A stretch of 64,000 bases of DNA from Sarcodiotheca gaudichaudii (lineage: Eukaryota; Rhodophyta; Florideophyceae; Gigartinales; Solieriaceae): contig JAUKVZ010000001.1 of the NCBI GenBank assembly GCA_032355985.1, forward strand, positions 186,001-250,000, written 5' to 3'. Within the stretch, counting starts at the first letter, position 1. The number at the start of each line of letters is the position of its first letter. Made by a program: the position numbers and the translations under genes. This document shows positions 8,662 through 17,477 of this stretch, one piece after another. The notes below the pieces were generated by a model, which was not told the origin of the DNA, did not search any database, and saw only the letters and a program-made list of their open reading frames with translations.

Positions 8662-9396
8662 ATGAGGTCTTCGCAACAAGAAGCGAGATCAGTTGTGCGC
8701 GTCAGCGCCGATGAGCTCTTTGGCCTCTCGCCGGAGCAGGCGAATGCTCTGCGCCGATGCTACTTCGCGTCGGCAAGCGCCCCAAGCGCCGTCGTCAGCG
8801 CGTTCAATATCTCGGTCGAGCGCGTCGCCGAACAGATCGTCGAATCCCGACGAGGACGCATCCGACCTTCCCTTGACATGAAGAGTCTGTGCGTCGCCGA
8901 TCTCGCACACGCCGCGGCGTGTATCGACGATGTCGACGGCGCCTGGTCTCGATTGATCAGTGATTACGAAGAGTCGCTGGTTCTGGCGACGGAGCCTTTT
9001 GAAGGACGAACGCTTGCCGTCATTTCGGTCAGGCGTTTTTTCATAGAGCTTCGCAAAGCCAACCAGCGCAACACGCGTTCATCGCTGAATCTACGGCGAT
9101 ACGCCGGAACGCCGATGCTGCGCAACTGGCTTTCGGAGCGTTTGCTCGTCAAGGTCGGCCTGCGACCGACGCGGACGCGCCCTCTGCCGGCGGAGCCGCC
9201 GGATAGCGACATGGATCGCCTCGACCTGGCGCTTGAAATGCTTCGCAACGAGCGCGATGTCGTTGAGCGCATCTCATCGATCCTGTCGAAGGAACGGCGC
9301 AACCTTGATCGCGTCGTCGGTGGCCGTGAGGTCGAGGATATTCCCGCGCCTCTCGATGACGCGCCGGAAAGCCCGCGCCAGCGCCTGACCGACTGA
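8662..9396 (+). CDS. Degenerate ECF-sigma-like protein
   Basis: The 244-residue protein, taken from the ATG at 8662, has a central segment resembling sigma-70 region 2 of planctomycete ECF-like factors. This covers ADLAHAAACIDDVDGAWSRL, then LISDYEE, and the later SLNLRRYAGTPMLRNWLSER. No clear region 4 helix-turn-helix follows. The C-terminus is charged (DLALEMLRNERDVVERI) and then acidic. It may be a decayed or repurposed sigma factor or an anti-sigma partner. The upstream frame extension to 8452 was rejected for its Cys/Arg-rich composition. Its stop codon directly abuts the stop of ygfZ on the other strand. Confidence 0.5.
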   Translation: MRSSQQEARSVVRVSADELFGLSPEQANALRRCYFASASAPSAVVSAFNISVERVAEQIVESRRGRIRPSLDMKSLCVADLAHAAACIDDVDGAWSRLISDYEESLVLATEPFEGRTLAVISVRRFFIELRKANQRNTRSSLNLRRYAGTPMLRNWLSERLLVKVGLRPTRTRPLPAEPPDSDMDRLDLALEMLRNERDVVERISSILSKERRNLDRVVGGREVEDIPAPLDDAPESPRQRLTD

Positions 9397-10440
9397 TCAG
9401 CCGTCGTACGCGAGTCGGTCGCGAACCACTGCTATGGATCCGTTCACAACGAGAGCATTCCCCGGCGCCGCGTGTGCAGTTTTGACCATCGCGAATATCG
9501 CGGCGCCGTTTGGGGCGATGTCGGAATCGACTGCGCTGGTGACGGCTCCGATCACTTTGCCCTGATCGTCGAACACCTCAGCCCCGCATTGAATCGGTGG
9601 CTCCGGACTTTCATCCAGCGCGAGCGAAACGATCTGCTGTTTCGGTTTGCCGAGCGACTCCATGCGAGCCACGACTTCCTGCCCCAGATAGCAGCCCTTC
9701 GTAAATGACACACGATCGCGCAGCACGCCGGTCTCGTGCGGAAGCGAATCCCGGTTGAAGTCCTGCAGGAAGAGAGGCGAGCCCGCCTCGACGCGTGCGC
9801 GATCGGCGGCTTCCCAGCCACAGAGCATGGCGCCATGGTCGCGCGCCAATGTGTCAATCAACTGCGCGCACGAATCGGCCGGCAGGATCAACTCCACGAA
9901 ATCTTCGCCAAAGACGGTTCTTCTGACGACAAGCGCTTGGTGCTTCGGCCCGAGGTCATCCCCGAGCGCTTCGCCGAGCGTCAGACTTGCAAAGTCGCCG
10001 GTGAGATTCTCAATCTCCACATCTTCAGCGAAGACATACCGATCGAGTGATTCGCGTGTCTCCTCGGCCACACTTGCGTCGACGAGCAGCCATGTCGCGT
10101 CCAATGTCGCGACGATGTCGATATCCGCATCGATGCGGCCCTTGCGATTCAGCCAGAACGATCGAACGCATGTTTCGGGTTCGAGGCTGCTGACATCCTG
10201 CGTCAGGAGTCGCTGGAGCAACTCGATGCGATCGGCGCCCCGCACCCGAAGCACGCCGCGGCCGGGATTTGGAATGATCGCCGAGCCCGCCTGCAGAGCG
10301 TCGCGCTCCTTCTCCGGATCGCCAAAGCTGGCGATGTCGCTGCGCCACGGGGCCCGATCCGCGACAGGCGGCGTCGGAGCGGGCGCACGAACGCCGCCAC
10401 GTCGTAGAAGTTCGCTCATCATGTCGGTCGTCTGAGGCAT
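9397..10440 (-). CDS. ygfZ: YgfZ/CAF17-type folate-binding protein
   Basis: The 347-residue protein has the YgfZ signature KGCYLGQE (K-G-C-Y-x-G-Q-E) and a GcvT-like folate-binding fold (SFWLNRKGRIDADI and VFAEDVEIENLTG). YgfZ supports assembly or repair of Fe-S enzymes, including tRNA-modifying MiaB in Escherichia coli. It sits divergently from an M42 peptidase gene and meets the sigma-like gene stop to stop without a spacer. The KGCYLGQE signature distinguishes it from aminomethyltransferase GcvT. Confidence 0.9.
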   Translation of the reverse strand: MPQTTDMMSELLRRGGVRAPAPTPPVADRAPWRSDIASFGDPEKERDALQAGSAIIPNPGRGVLRVRGADRIELLQRLLTQDVSSLEPETCVRSFWLNRKGRIDADIDIVATLDATWLLVDASVAEETRESLDRYVFAEDVEIENLTGDFASLTLGEALGDDLGPKHQALVVRRTVFGEDFVELILPADSCAQLIDTLARDHGAMLCGWEAADRARVEAGSPLFLQDFNRDSLPHETGVLRDRVSFTKGCYLGQEVVARMESLGKPKQQIVSLALDESPEPPIQCGAEVFDDQGKVIGAVTSAVDSDIAPNGAAIFAMVKTAHAAPGNALVVNGSIAVVRDRLAYDG

Positions 10441-10534
10441 GGAAGGGCGTCACTCGGCATAATGCCGGGTCATCTTAGGGACCAAGCGTGGCGTCGCGGG
10501 GTCACGGAGACTGGACAGGCGGCGTCAGAGGAGT

Positions 10535-11593
10535 ATGTGCGTGAATATCGATCTGTTGAAGAGGCTGTGTGAGACACCGGGCATCCCTGGCCGGGAGGAG
10601 CGCGTCCGCGCCCTGATCATGGAGGAATGCAAGGGCCTCTTCGATGACATGCGGGTGGACGCCATGGGTTCGCTGATTTGCCGCAGATCGCCAAAGGGCG
10701 GCGGCGGCGAGAAGGCGACGCGTGTGCTTCTGATGTGCCACATGGATCAGATCGGATTCTACGTGCGACACATCGATGACAAGGGCTTCGTGCGCGTGCA
10801 GCCTGCGGGTGGATTCGACACGCGAAATCTCTTCGCCCGAAAGGTGCGCATCTGCACGAAGAACGACGGCGACGTGCTCGGCGTCATGAATCCGGGCGGG
10901 CGGCCCATTCACATCGCAACCGAAGAAGACAAGAAGAAGATTCCGGACATCAAGGAGTTCGTCATCGATCTCGGTCTGCCCGGCGAACGGGTGAAGGAGA
11001 TGGTGACGGTGGGGGACATGGTTGTCCTCGACGCCTCGCTGGAAGAGATGGGCGGCAAGCTGGTCAGCCAGTGCCTCGATAATCGGCTTGCGTGCTGGGT
11101 TGGCATCGAGGCGATTCGTGCGCTCGCTGAATCAGGCGAAGAGCATGCGTGTGAGATCTACGTCGCCTTCACGGTGCAGGAGGAAGTCGGCCTTCGCGGC
11201 GCCCGGACATCGGCGTATGCCGTGGAGCCGGATATCGCGATCGGCGTCGACACGACACTCTCATGCGATACGCCGGGAGTGCCGGATGACGAGTCCGTGT
11301 CCAAGCAAGGCGAAGGCGTGGTGCTTGGTGTGATGGATGGCTCGATGATCGGCGATCACACGCTCGTCGAAGAGCTTGAGGAAGTCGCAAAGTCCCGCGA
11401 GATTCCGGTGCAGCGTTCGATCTTGCCGCGTGGCGGGCAGGATGGCGGGGCCGCTCAGATGGGCCGGGCCGGTTGCCGCGCCGGAGCGCTGCTCGTGGGT
11501 CTTCGAAACATTCACACCGTGACCGAAATTGCAGACAAGACGGATGTCGCGGCGTATCGCGATCTGATCGCCGCCTGGCTGCCGACGGTGTAA
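10535..11593 (+). CDS. M42 family metallo-aminopeptidase
   Basis: The 352-residue protein shows the M42 binuclear metal set: His/Asp in LLMCHMDQIGF, Asp in CLDNRLACW, the Glu pair in VQEEVGLRGA, Asp in IGVDTT and a C-terminal His in RNIHTVTE. The family forms large tetrahedral aminopeptidases (FrvX/YsdC/PepA-like) that trim peptides in the cytosol. The ATG at 10535 has GGCGTCAGAGGAG upstream. No operon partner is seen. Specificity cannot be judged from sequence. Confidence 0.9.
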   Translation: MCVNIDLLKRLCETPGIPGREERVRALIMEECKGLFDDMRVDAMGSLICRRSPKGGGGEKATRVLLMCHMDQIGFYVRHIDDKGFVRVQPAGGFDTRNLFARKVRICTKNDGDVLGVMNPGGRPIHIATEEDKKKIPDIKEFVIDLGLPGERVKEMVTVGDMVVLDASLEEMGGKLVSQCLDNRLACWVGIEAIRALAESGEEHACEIYVAFTVQEEVGLRGARTSAYAVEPDIAIGVDTTLSCDTPGVPDDESVSKQGEGVVLGVMDGSMIGDHTLVEELEEVAKSREIPVQRSILPRGGQDGGAAQMGRAGCRAGALLVGLRNIHTVTEIADKTDVAAYRDLIAAWLPTV

Positions 11594-11681
11594 ACGACAA
11601 AACGACAAGCGACGTCCCCTCCCCACGGTGGACGCCGCCTGACTTGCTTCCTGTTTGTCGCGCCCGCATGGGGCATTGCGA

Positions 11682-12266
11682 TTACTGGATGACGGACGAG
11701 GCCTGCTCGATCGCCTCGACGACCTGGCGCATCTGGAAGGGCTTCTTGAGGAAGCCATCAAATCCGCGCTGTCGAAGCTGGGCGGCCTGGCCATCGGTGA
11801 GCTTGCCGCTCATCGCGATGATCTTGGTGATCTGCGAATCGTCGTTGCCGCGAATCTCCTGAACGATCTCCTCGGCGTCGCCGCCTTCGAGATGGAGATC
11901 GAGAAGCATCACATGCGGCTTGAACTTGGCGCATTCGACGCCGGCTCGGAAGCCATCGGCTGCGGTGCGCACTTCGTAGTTCGTCTGCTCTTCGAGCAGT
12001 TTGCCGAGTGTGTCGACGACGTCGTTTTCGTCGTCAACGACGAGCACCCGGATCTGGCCGGTGCCGAGCCCGTCCATTGGGATGCCATGTGCTTTCATGA
12101 ATCTCAAGAGAGACGTCACCGGAATCCTTCGATCCTTGGATCCCGGAATTCGATATCCCTTGAGCTGACCGGCATCGAACCATTTGGAGACGGTTCGAGG
12201 GGCGACGTTGCAGATCTTTGCAACCTCACCCGTGGTCAGGACTTCCTTGTCAATTGGAATGGACAT
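11682..12266 (-). CDS. HTH (excisionase/MerR-like) plus receiver domain regulator
   Basis: The 194-residue protein has an N-terminal helix-turn-helix of the excisionase/HTH_17 type (LTTGEVAKICNVAPRTVSKW, then RRIPVTSLLRFM). A CheY-like receiver domain follows (VLVVDDENDV, phospho-acceptor Asp in MLLDLHL, Thr/Ser switch IAMSGK, Lys in FLKKPF). The order is reversed from classic response regulators, where the receiver comes first. The ATG at 12264-12266 is preferred; an in-frame start lies five codons upstream. No kinase gene is adjacent. The role is probably transcriptional control by phosphorelay (inference). Confidence 0.85.
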   Translation of the reverse strand: MSIPIDKEVLTTGEVAKICNVAPRTVSKWFDAGQLKGYRIPGSKDRRIPVTSLLRFMKAHGIPMDGLGTGQIRVLVVDDENDVVDTLGKLLEEQTNYEVRTAADGFRAGVECAKFKPHVMLLDLHLEGGDAEEIVQEIRGNDDSQITKIIAMSGKLTDGQAAQLRQRGFDGFLKKPFQMRQVVEAIEQASSVIQ

Positions 12267-12443
12267 ACTCACACACCTCACGCGTCACGCCGGCGATAGT
12301 GTCGAACTCCTCCGATCGACACGATCAGGTCATCGGTTCCCTGCAGGCCGCGCTTGACGCGCGAGCCGCGCAGGGCGACCAAAAGGCGGTATCCGGACGA
12401 GGAAACCGGGGTGCGGACGAGAGATAACTTCGAATCGCCGCGC

Positions 12444-12689
12444 TCAGCCGCCGCTGACCGGTGGGATCAGAGCAAGTTCATCACCTGATGCCAGGGGGGT
12501 GGAGGGGCTGGCGAAGGTCGCGTTGACGGCGACGGCGAGAGAATCCCGCAGGTCCGAAAGCGCTTCATGCTGCTGTGTGAGGATTTCCAGCGCATCGGAG
12601 ACGAGCGCATCGTCGGCGAGCTCCACGTCGAACTGATCGGCGCCGAGCGCATCCTTGAGAGACGCGAAGACCAGGACGCGGACCTTCAT
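12444..12689 (-). CDS. moaD: Molybdopterin synthase sulfur carrier subunit
   Basis: The 81-residue ubiquitin-fold protein begins MKVRVLVFASLKDALG and ends PPVSGG. The C-terminal Gly-Gly is the site adenylated and thiocarboxylated in molybdenum cofactor synthesis. Its ATG overlaps the moeA stop by 4 bp (ATGA), so it is translationally coupled to moeA. The partner MoaE is not in the window. A longer upstream frame exists, but the overlap and the family length support this start. Confidence 0.93.
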   Translation of the reverse strand: MKVRVLVFASLKDALGADQFDVELADDALVSDALEILTQQHEALSDLRDSLAVAVNATFASPSTPLASGDELALIPPVSGG

Positions 12690-13933
12690 GAGTGGGCCGC
12701 CTGCTTTGAGGACCAGGCCCACGGCAGGAAACGCACGGGCGTTCCGGCAGGCATCGCGGCATCATTCAAGGGAAGCTCCACGAGCCCATCGGACTGAGCG
12801 CAATGGATGAAGTCGCCCGAGCCCATCCACTGGGGGACGGTCACACCGTTCGGATCGCGTAACGCGGGTCGGAACTGCGTTCGACGCGGATTCGGCTGCA
12901 CGGACTCTCTCAGTGTGGTCTCCATCCATGGAATTGACGCATCAGCGCCCCCGAGAGTTCGCAATAAAGGCCAAACGAAGAGATGAGAGGTCGCGAACAC
13001 CGAAACGGGGTTGCCGGGCAATGAGACGATCCAGGTCGGATCGGCGCCATCGCGATCAACGAGCGAGCACATGATGGGCTTGCCGGGCTGGATGGCGGCG
13101 CCGCGGAGGATCCTCCTGGCGCCGAGCTTTTCGAGGGCGCCCGGGAAGTGATCGCGGGCGCCGGCCGAAACGCCGCCGATAGTGAGGATGACATCCGCGG
13201 CGTCCATCGCGTTATGCAGCGATTGGAGGGTGACATCCGGATCATCGTCGACGTGAACACCGGCGCCGAAGACGCCTTCGAATGCTTCGATCGCAAGGCG
13301 AAGGAAGATGGCATTCGAATCTCTGATCTGCTGGGGCGCGAGCCGATCCAGCGGCGTGGAGGCGTCGACCACCTCATCTCCGGATGAGATCACGTGAACG
13401 AGCGGGCGTCGAGACGTCACGTTCAACCGGGTCAATCCGACGGCGGCCGCGGCGCTGCAGTTGAGGGGTGTGAGTGCTGAGCCGCAGGGGATGATGATTT
13501 CCCCGGCTGCGGCATCAGATCCCATGCGATGAATGCTGTCCCCCCGGGAGACGCGCTCGGCATCGATCCGCACTTCCGGCTCGCCTCGATCCGTCCATTC
13601 GTGGCGGACGACGGTGTCTGCCTGATCGGGGACCGCGGCTCCGGTGGCGATCTTCACACATTCGCCTTTGTTGATCGGGACGTCCGGCGAGGCGCCTGCA
13701 TCGACCCGGCCGACGACTCGGAGGGGTTGACCCGACTCCAGATCGTCAAAACGAAGCGCGTAGCCGTCCATGGCGGCTCGGTTGAAGGGCGGGAGCGGCC
13801 TGTCAGCGCGGATATCCTCGGCGAGAAGGGCGCCGATGGCGTGATCGAGCGTCCGCTCTACGGGATGGCGCAGTGGCGCCGCTGCTGCGAGCATTCGTTG
13901 GAGCGCTTCGTCATAGGAAGGCAGGGGCGCCAT
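12686..13933 (-). CDS. moeA: Molybdopterin molybdenumtransferase
   Basis: The 415-residue enzyme inserts molybdate into adenylylated molybdopterin. Visible features are the N-terminal LPPFNRAAMDGYAL segment, GECVKIATGAAVP, the VISSGDEVV strand, GGVSAGARDHF and the LPGNPVSVF loop, all hallmarks of MoeA. It is followed by moaD with a 4-bp overlap, making a two-gene Mo-cofactor unit. The 281 bp before the divergent HEAT-protein gene presumably hold both promoters; a GGGGC-GCT-GCCCC mini-hairpin lies in that gap. Confidence 0.95.
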   Translation of the reverse strand: MAPLPSYDEALQRMLAAAAPLRHPVERTLDHAIGALLAEDIRADRPLPPFNRAAMDGYALRFDDLESGQPLRVVGRVDAGASPDVPINKGECVKIATGAAVPDQADTVVRHEWTDRGEPEVRIDAERVSRGDSIHRMGSDAAAGEIIIPCGSALTPLNCSAAAAVGLTRLNVTSRRPLVHVISSGDEVVDASTPLDRLAPQQIRDSNAIFLRLAIEAFEGVFGAGVHVDDDPDVTLQSLHNAMDAADVILTIGGVSAGARDHFPGALEKLGARRILRGAAIQPGKPIMCSLVDRDGADPTWIVSLPGNPVSVFATSHLFVWPLLRTLGGADASIPWMETTLRESVQPNPRRTQFRPALRDPNGVTVPQWMGSGDFIHCAQSDGLVELPLNDAAMPAGTPVRFLPWAWSSKQAAHS

Positions 13934-14214
13934 TGCAGTGACTCTATCGAGAGGTGGCGGCCTGCGATTCCGGTGTGGATGCCTTCATCGATGGCCGAGA
14001 GGTTGGCGTTTTTGGGGGGCGATGGCTAGATTGACGCGGCTCGGACGGATCCGGATGGGGCGCTGCCCCGTATAGGTGCGTGCGAGGGTGGAGTGCGCGC
14101 CGAGGCGACTGCGATGGGATGTTCGCCCCGCATTGATCGGCGATTGCGCGATCCACTTCAGGCTGATGAGAACGACTGGCGCTCCGAAGTGAGCAAGCGG
14201 TAGAGGAGTCGATT

Positions 14215-16401
14215 GTGAAGACCCGTCGAGATGCTTTCGGAAGCGCCGCCATGGGCGCACTGGCGCTCGTGCTGATGTTCGGAACCCTGCACCTGACAGC
14301 GCCCACGGCGTGGGCGCAGCAGGAGGGGGCGACCGAGCAGAAGTCGAATGACGATCTCCTTAAGGACTTCGCGTTCTACGTCACCATTCGCAACGACGAT
14401 CTGGCGATTGCACACGCCAATGCTCTGCTGGAGCGTGAGTTGACGCCTGACGAGTTCGTCGGACTCGTTGAAGACTCCGGGATCGAGCAGAAGTTTGAGC
14501 GATCCATTCGCACGGCGATGCAGGCGCCTCATCTTGAGCCCTATGCCGCCAAGCTGAACAATCTGTTTGAAGAAGGCCATCGCGCTCGGGCGCGAAACCC
14601 GCAGGAGATCTCGCGGAATATCCAGCTTCTCACTGAGAATCCGCGAGCCAGACTTCTGGCGCGCGAGCGATTGCTGGCGGCCAAGGAATACGCCGTGCCG
14701 CAGCTCGTCGAAGTGCTGATGGCGCGATCCGATCAGTCGCTTGAGGGTCACGTCGAGCGGTTGCTGGTTGAGATGGGCGGCAACGCGGTGATGCCTTTGT
14801 CGGCGGCGCTTGGCGGCGCTGATGAGACGACGCAGGAGCGCATCGCCAAGATCCTCGGTCAGATTCACTATCCGTCGGCGTTGCCCGCGTTGTATGCCCT
14901 GCTGCATGACACGCGCAGCTCGACGGTGCGCGATGCGTGCATTCGATCCATCGCTCAGATTCAGGGCAATGGCGAGCTGCATCCATCTGTCGGAGAGCTC
15001 TTTTACCAGCTTGCCGAAGATTACTACGGCGCCTCGGCCAGTCTGATCCGCTTCCCCGGTGAGGACTTCCAGTTGCTGTGGACGTTTGATCCCGGCATCG
15101 GGCTTTATCCGACGGCGATCCGTACGGAGGTTTTCACGCAGGCACGCGCTATGCAGCTCTGCGAAGAGGCGCTGGCGTATGACCCGGATCACGAGCGGGC
15201 CATTTCGCTGTGGCTTGCGGCGAACATGTCGCGCGATATCGCCCAGCCTGCGGACTACGAGAACCCGGTGTACCCGGCGTCGGAAAAGAGCGCGCTCTTC
15301 TACATGGTGATGGCCGGATCCGAAGCCTCGCAGCGCGTGCTCGAACGCGCGATCATCGATCGTGACACACCGCTCATGCGGCGCACCATTGAGGCGCTTT
15401 CGCGAAGCGCCGGCGGCGCCAGCCTGTGGGAAGGTCTCGGCGCTCAGCGTCCGCTGCTTGATGCGCTTGGGTATCCCGATCGTCGCGCGCAGTTCGAAGC
15501 TGCGCTTGCCATCGGCAAGGCGAAGCCGCGTCAGGCGTTCGCCGGTTCGGATCGGGTGACTCCGATTCTCGCCAGCGCCGTGCGTGATGCTTCGGCCCGG
15601 TACTCTCTCGTGCTCGCTGACACCAGCGATCGGCGCGATGAGCTGCACGGCATTCTTGAATCACTGGGCTACCAGGTTCTGCAGAGCGGAAGTTCGCTTT
15701 CCGATATGGCGGCCGTCATCGCTGAGGCGCCGGGCATCGACATGATCGTGTCGGATCTGCCGCGCAACGGCACGCTCGCTCTGATTGAGGATGTGCGCAC
15801 GACGCCGAAGCTGGCCGTCACGCCCATCCTGGCGATCCTTCCCGGCTCGGCCTGGAGCGAACTGCTTTCGCGATTCGGCTCCGACGCATTGACTGATGTT
15901 CGATCACGCGGCGTCAGCGCCTCGCAGATTTCCAACTCGATCCAGCAACTCGCGTTGAGCGCCACCGGCCCTGTGGTGACGGAGGCGGAGGCTCAGGTCT
16001 ATGCCCTCTCAGCGCTGGATGTGCTTCGCGATCTGGCGATCAGCCGCAATCCGGTGCTTCGCGCCGATGATGCGCAGGCCTCGCTGATTCTGGCGATGGA
16101 TGAGACCGAGGGTCAGGTGCGGCTGAGCGTCGCGGATGTGCTCGCCCGCATCGACAACGCCCGTGCGCAGCAGGCCCTGATGGATGCGACCTTTGACGCG
16201 ACCGGCGATGAGCAGCTTGAACTGATCACCCGCGTCAGCGAGTCGGCGAAGAACTTCGGCAACCTGCTCGAGCCGAGGCAGCAGCGACGCCTGCTCGAAC
16301 TCGTGGACAGCGACTCGGATGAGCTCGCCACGAGCGCAGCTTCTCTTGTCGGAACGCTGAACCTCTCCGAGACGAATCTGTCCGAGCTGATCCTGGACTA
16401 A
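14215..16401 (+). CDS. Exported HEAT-repeat protein with an internal receiver-like domain
   Basis: The 728-residue protein starts at GTG, with AGAGGAG upstream. It has a signal peptide (hydrophobic ALALVLMFG segment, cleavage near AWAQQ). HEAT-like helical repeats occupy about residues 145-260 (for example AVPQLVEVLMARSDQSLEGH and ALPALYALLHDTRSSTVRDA) and recur at the C-terminus (SLILAMDETEGQVRLSVADV). Between them, about residues 462-545, lies a CheY-like segment: SLVLADTSDRRDEL, IDMIVSDLP and VTPILAILP. A receiver outside the cytoplasm is odd and is probably a non-phosphorylated pseudo-receiver. It immediately precedes the pilus/secretion locus, and a terminator lies after it. The function is unknown. 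Confidence 0.75.
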   Translation: MKTRRDAFGSAAMGALALVLMFGTLHLTAPTAWAQQEGATEQKSNDDLLKDFAFYVTIRNDDLAIAHANALLERELTPDEFVGLVEDSGIEQKFERSIRTAMQAPHLEPYAAKLNNLFEEGHRARARNPQEISRNIQLLTENPRARLLARERLLAAKEYAVPQLVEVLMARSDQSLEGHVERLLVEMGGNAVMPLSAALGGADETTQERIAKILGQIHYPSALPALYALLHDTRSSTVRDACIRSIAQIQGNGELHPSVGELFYQLAEDYYGASASLIRFPGEDFQLLWTFDPGIGLYPTAIRTEVFTQARAMQLCEEALAYDPDHERAISLWLAANMSRDIAQPADYENPVYPASEKSALFYMVMAGSEASQRVLERAIIDRDTPLMRRTIEALSRSAGGASLWEGLGAQRPLLDALGYPDRRAQFEAALAIGKAKPRQAFAGSDRVTPILASAVRDASARYSLVLADTSDRRDELHGILESLGYQVLQSGSSLSDMAAVIAEAPGIDMIVSDLPRNGTLALIEDVRTTPKLAVTPILAILPGSAWSELLSRFGSDALTDVRSRGVSASQISNSIQQLALSATGPVVTEAEAQVYALSALDVLRDLAISRNPVLRADDAQASLILAMDETEGQVRLSVADVLARIDNARAQQALMDATFDATGDEQLELITRVSESAKNFGNLLEPRQQRRLLELVDSDSDELATSAASLVGTLNLSETNLSELILD

Positions 16402-16778
16402 GTTCAGGACATCGAGTTTTCGGACTCGCAACACGAGAGATTCTGAGATGAGGCGTCGATCATGGGTCGGCGCCTTATTTCTGCGCTCCGATAGAATTTC
16501 GGACCTCGAGGCGCTCGGCCGCTGGAGCGGTGACGCTTACGACAATTGCACTGTCTGGGAACGCCCGAGAGCGCAGAAAGCGAACGTCCGACTGGAGCGC
16601 AATGAATCCCCAGGGACCTCCTGACGATGACGATGTCGCCCCAGGCGCATGGGGTGTGCGAGAAGTGGTGTGTCCATATCCCGGGGTGTTCCCGGAATCG
16701 ACGGGCGCAACCGGCCGACGGACGCGGCGCTCTCGCAGGAGATTGACGTCTGTCTTCGATTAGTGAGGAGTGAGTCCC
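16402..16778. other. Intergenic region before the prepilin gene
   Basis: This 377-bp gap holds the terminator of the HEAT-protein gene near its left end. The rest should contain the promoter and leader of the prepilin gene, ending in GAGGAG 8 bp before its ATG. A small inverted repeat (CCGGG-GTGTT-CCCGG) lies near 16680-16695. No gene was recognised. Confidence 0.5.
16451..16481 (+). terminator. Probable terminator after the HEAT-protein gene
   Basis: AGGCGTCGA pairs with TCGGCGCCT (9 bp with one G-U) around a 7-nt loop, followed by a short TATTT tract. The U-tract is weak, so termination may be partial. Confidence 0.55.
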
Positions 16779-17261
16779 ATGAACAAGTCCCGTAGGAAGG
16801 GTTTTACCCTTGTCGAGATTCTGATCGTGGTCGTGATCCTTGGCATTTTGGCCGCGATCGTCGTGCCACAGTTCACCAGCGCTAGCACCGAGGCGATCAA
16901 GAGTTCGCTTCAGAGCCAGCTCCAGACGATCAGCTCGCAGGTCGAGCTGTTCCGTGTCCGCAATCAGGGCGCTTTCCCTGACTTCACCAAGGAAGAGGAC
17001 AATGGTTGGGAGGACCTGACCACGGAAGAGTATCTCAAGGATGAGCCCTTCAACGGTTACACCGGCTCGACGATCATCGCCAGTGGTGGTGATGACGCCG
17101 ATGCGTGCCTCGCGACGGCCGCTGCTGCGACCCGCGACGACGACAATGGCTGGTACTACGACACCGCCACGCTCTCGGTTGAGGCCTCCGGTTACAACTC
17201 CGACACCGGCCTCCTCCAGCATGAGGCTGGCGAGGAAGAGGAAGAAGAAGAGGGTGGCTAA
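16779..17261 (+). CDS. Major type IV prepilin / GspG-like major pseudopilin
   Basis: The 160-residue protein has a perfect class III leader: MNKSRRKG, then FTLVEILIVVVILGILAAIV, with Gly at -1, Phe at +1 and Glu at +5 for prepilin peptidase processing and filament assembly. The globular part is acidic and ends in a run of Glu residues followed by Gly-Gly. An in-frame GTG lies 9 bp upstream, but ATG 16779 has the proper GAGGAG spacing. The gene sits at the head of the locus and has its own strong terminator, as expected for an abundant subunit. Pilin versus pseudopilin cannot be settled from sequence. Confidence 0.9.
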   Translation: MNKSRRKGFTLVEILIVVVILGILAAIVVPQFTSASTEAIKSSLQSQLQTISSQVELFRVRNQGAFPDFTKEEDNGWEDLTTEEYLKDEPFNGYTGSTIIASGGDDADACLATAAAATRDDDNGWYYDTATLSVEASGYNSDTGLLQHEAGEEEEEEEGG

Positions 17262-17322
17262 TCACTCTCTCCTTGCGTTCGCCTGATCCTGGGCGAACCC
17301 TCTCCAACAGTTTGTTAATCAG

Positions 17323-17355
17323 CGGCCGGATCTCTTACGAGGTCCGGCCGTTTTT
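17323..17355 (+). terminator. Strong Rho-independent terminator after the prepilin gene
   Basis: CGGCCGGA and TCCGGCCG form a perfect 8-bp GC-rich stem with a 12-nt loop, followed directly by five T residues. It separates high-level prepilin expression from the downstream assembly genes, with possible read-through. Confidence 0.85.
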
Positions 17356-17477
17356 CGTAGGCGCCAATTCACGAAGTCAGGTCCGAAACACCTCATTCCG
17401 TGTTCGCTGCCTCAATGGCGTGTCGCAGAGCGCCGACGATTGGCGGGTCGCAGGGACGCGACCTGGAGTCGAAGGGA

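Noticed and set aside
9397-10440. Glycine-cleavage aminomethyltransferase (GcvT)
   Set aside because: The KGCYLGQE signature is that of YgfZ, and no other glycine-cleavage genes are near.
14158-15648. Long open frame antisense to the HEAT-protein gene (496 codons)
   Set aside because: It mirrors a real gene with signal peptide and repeats; its own product is Arg-rich and featureless.
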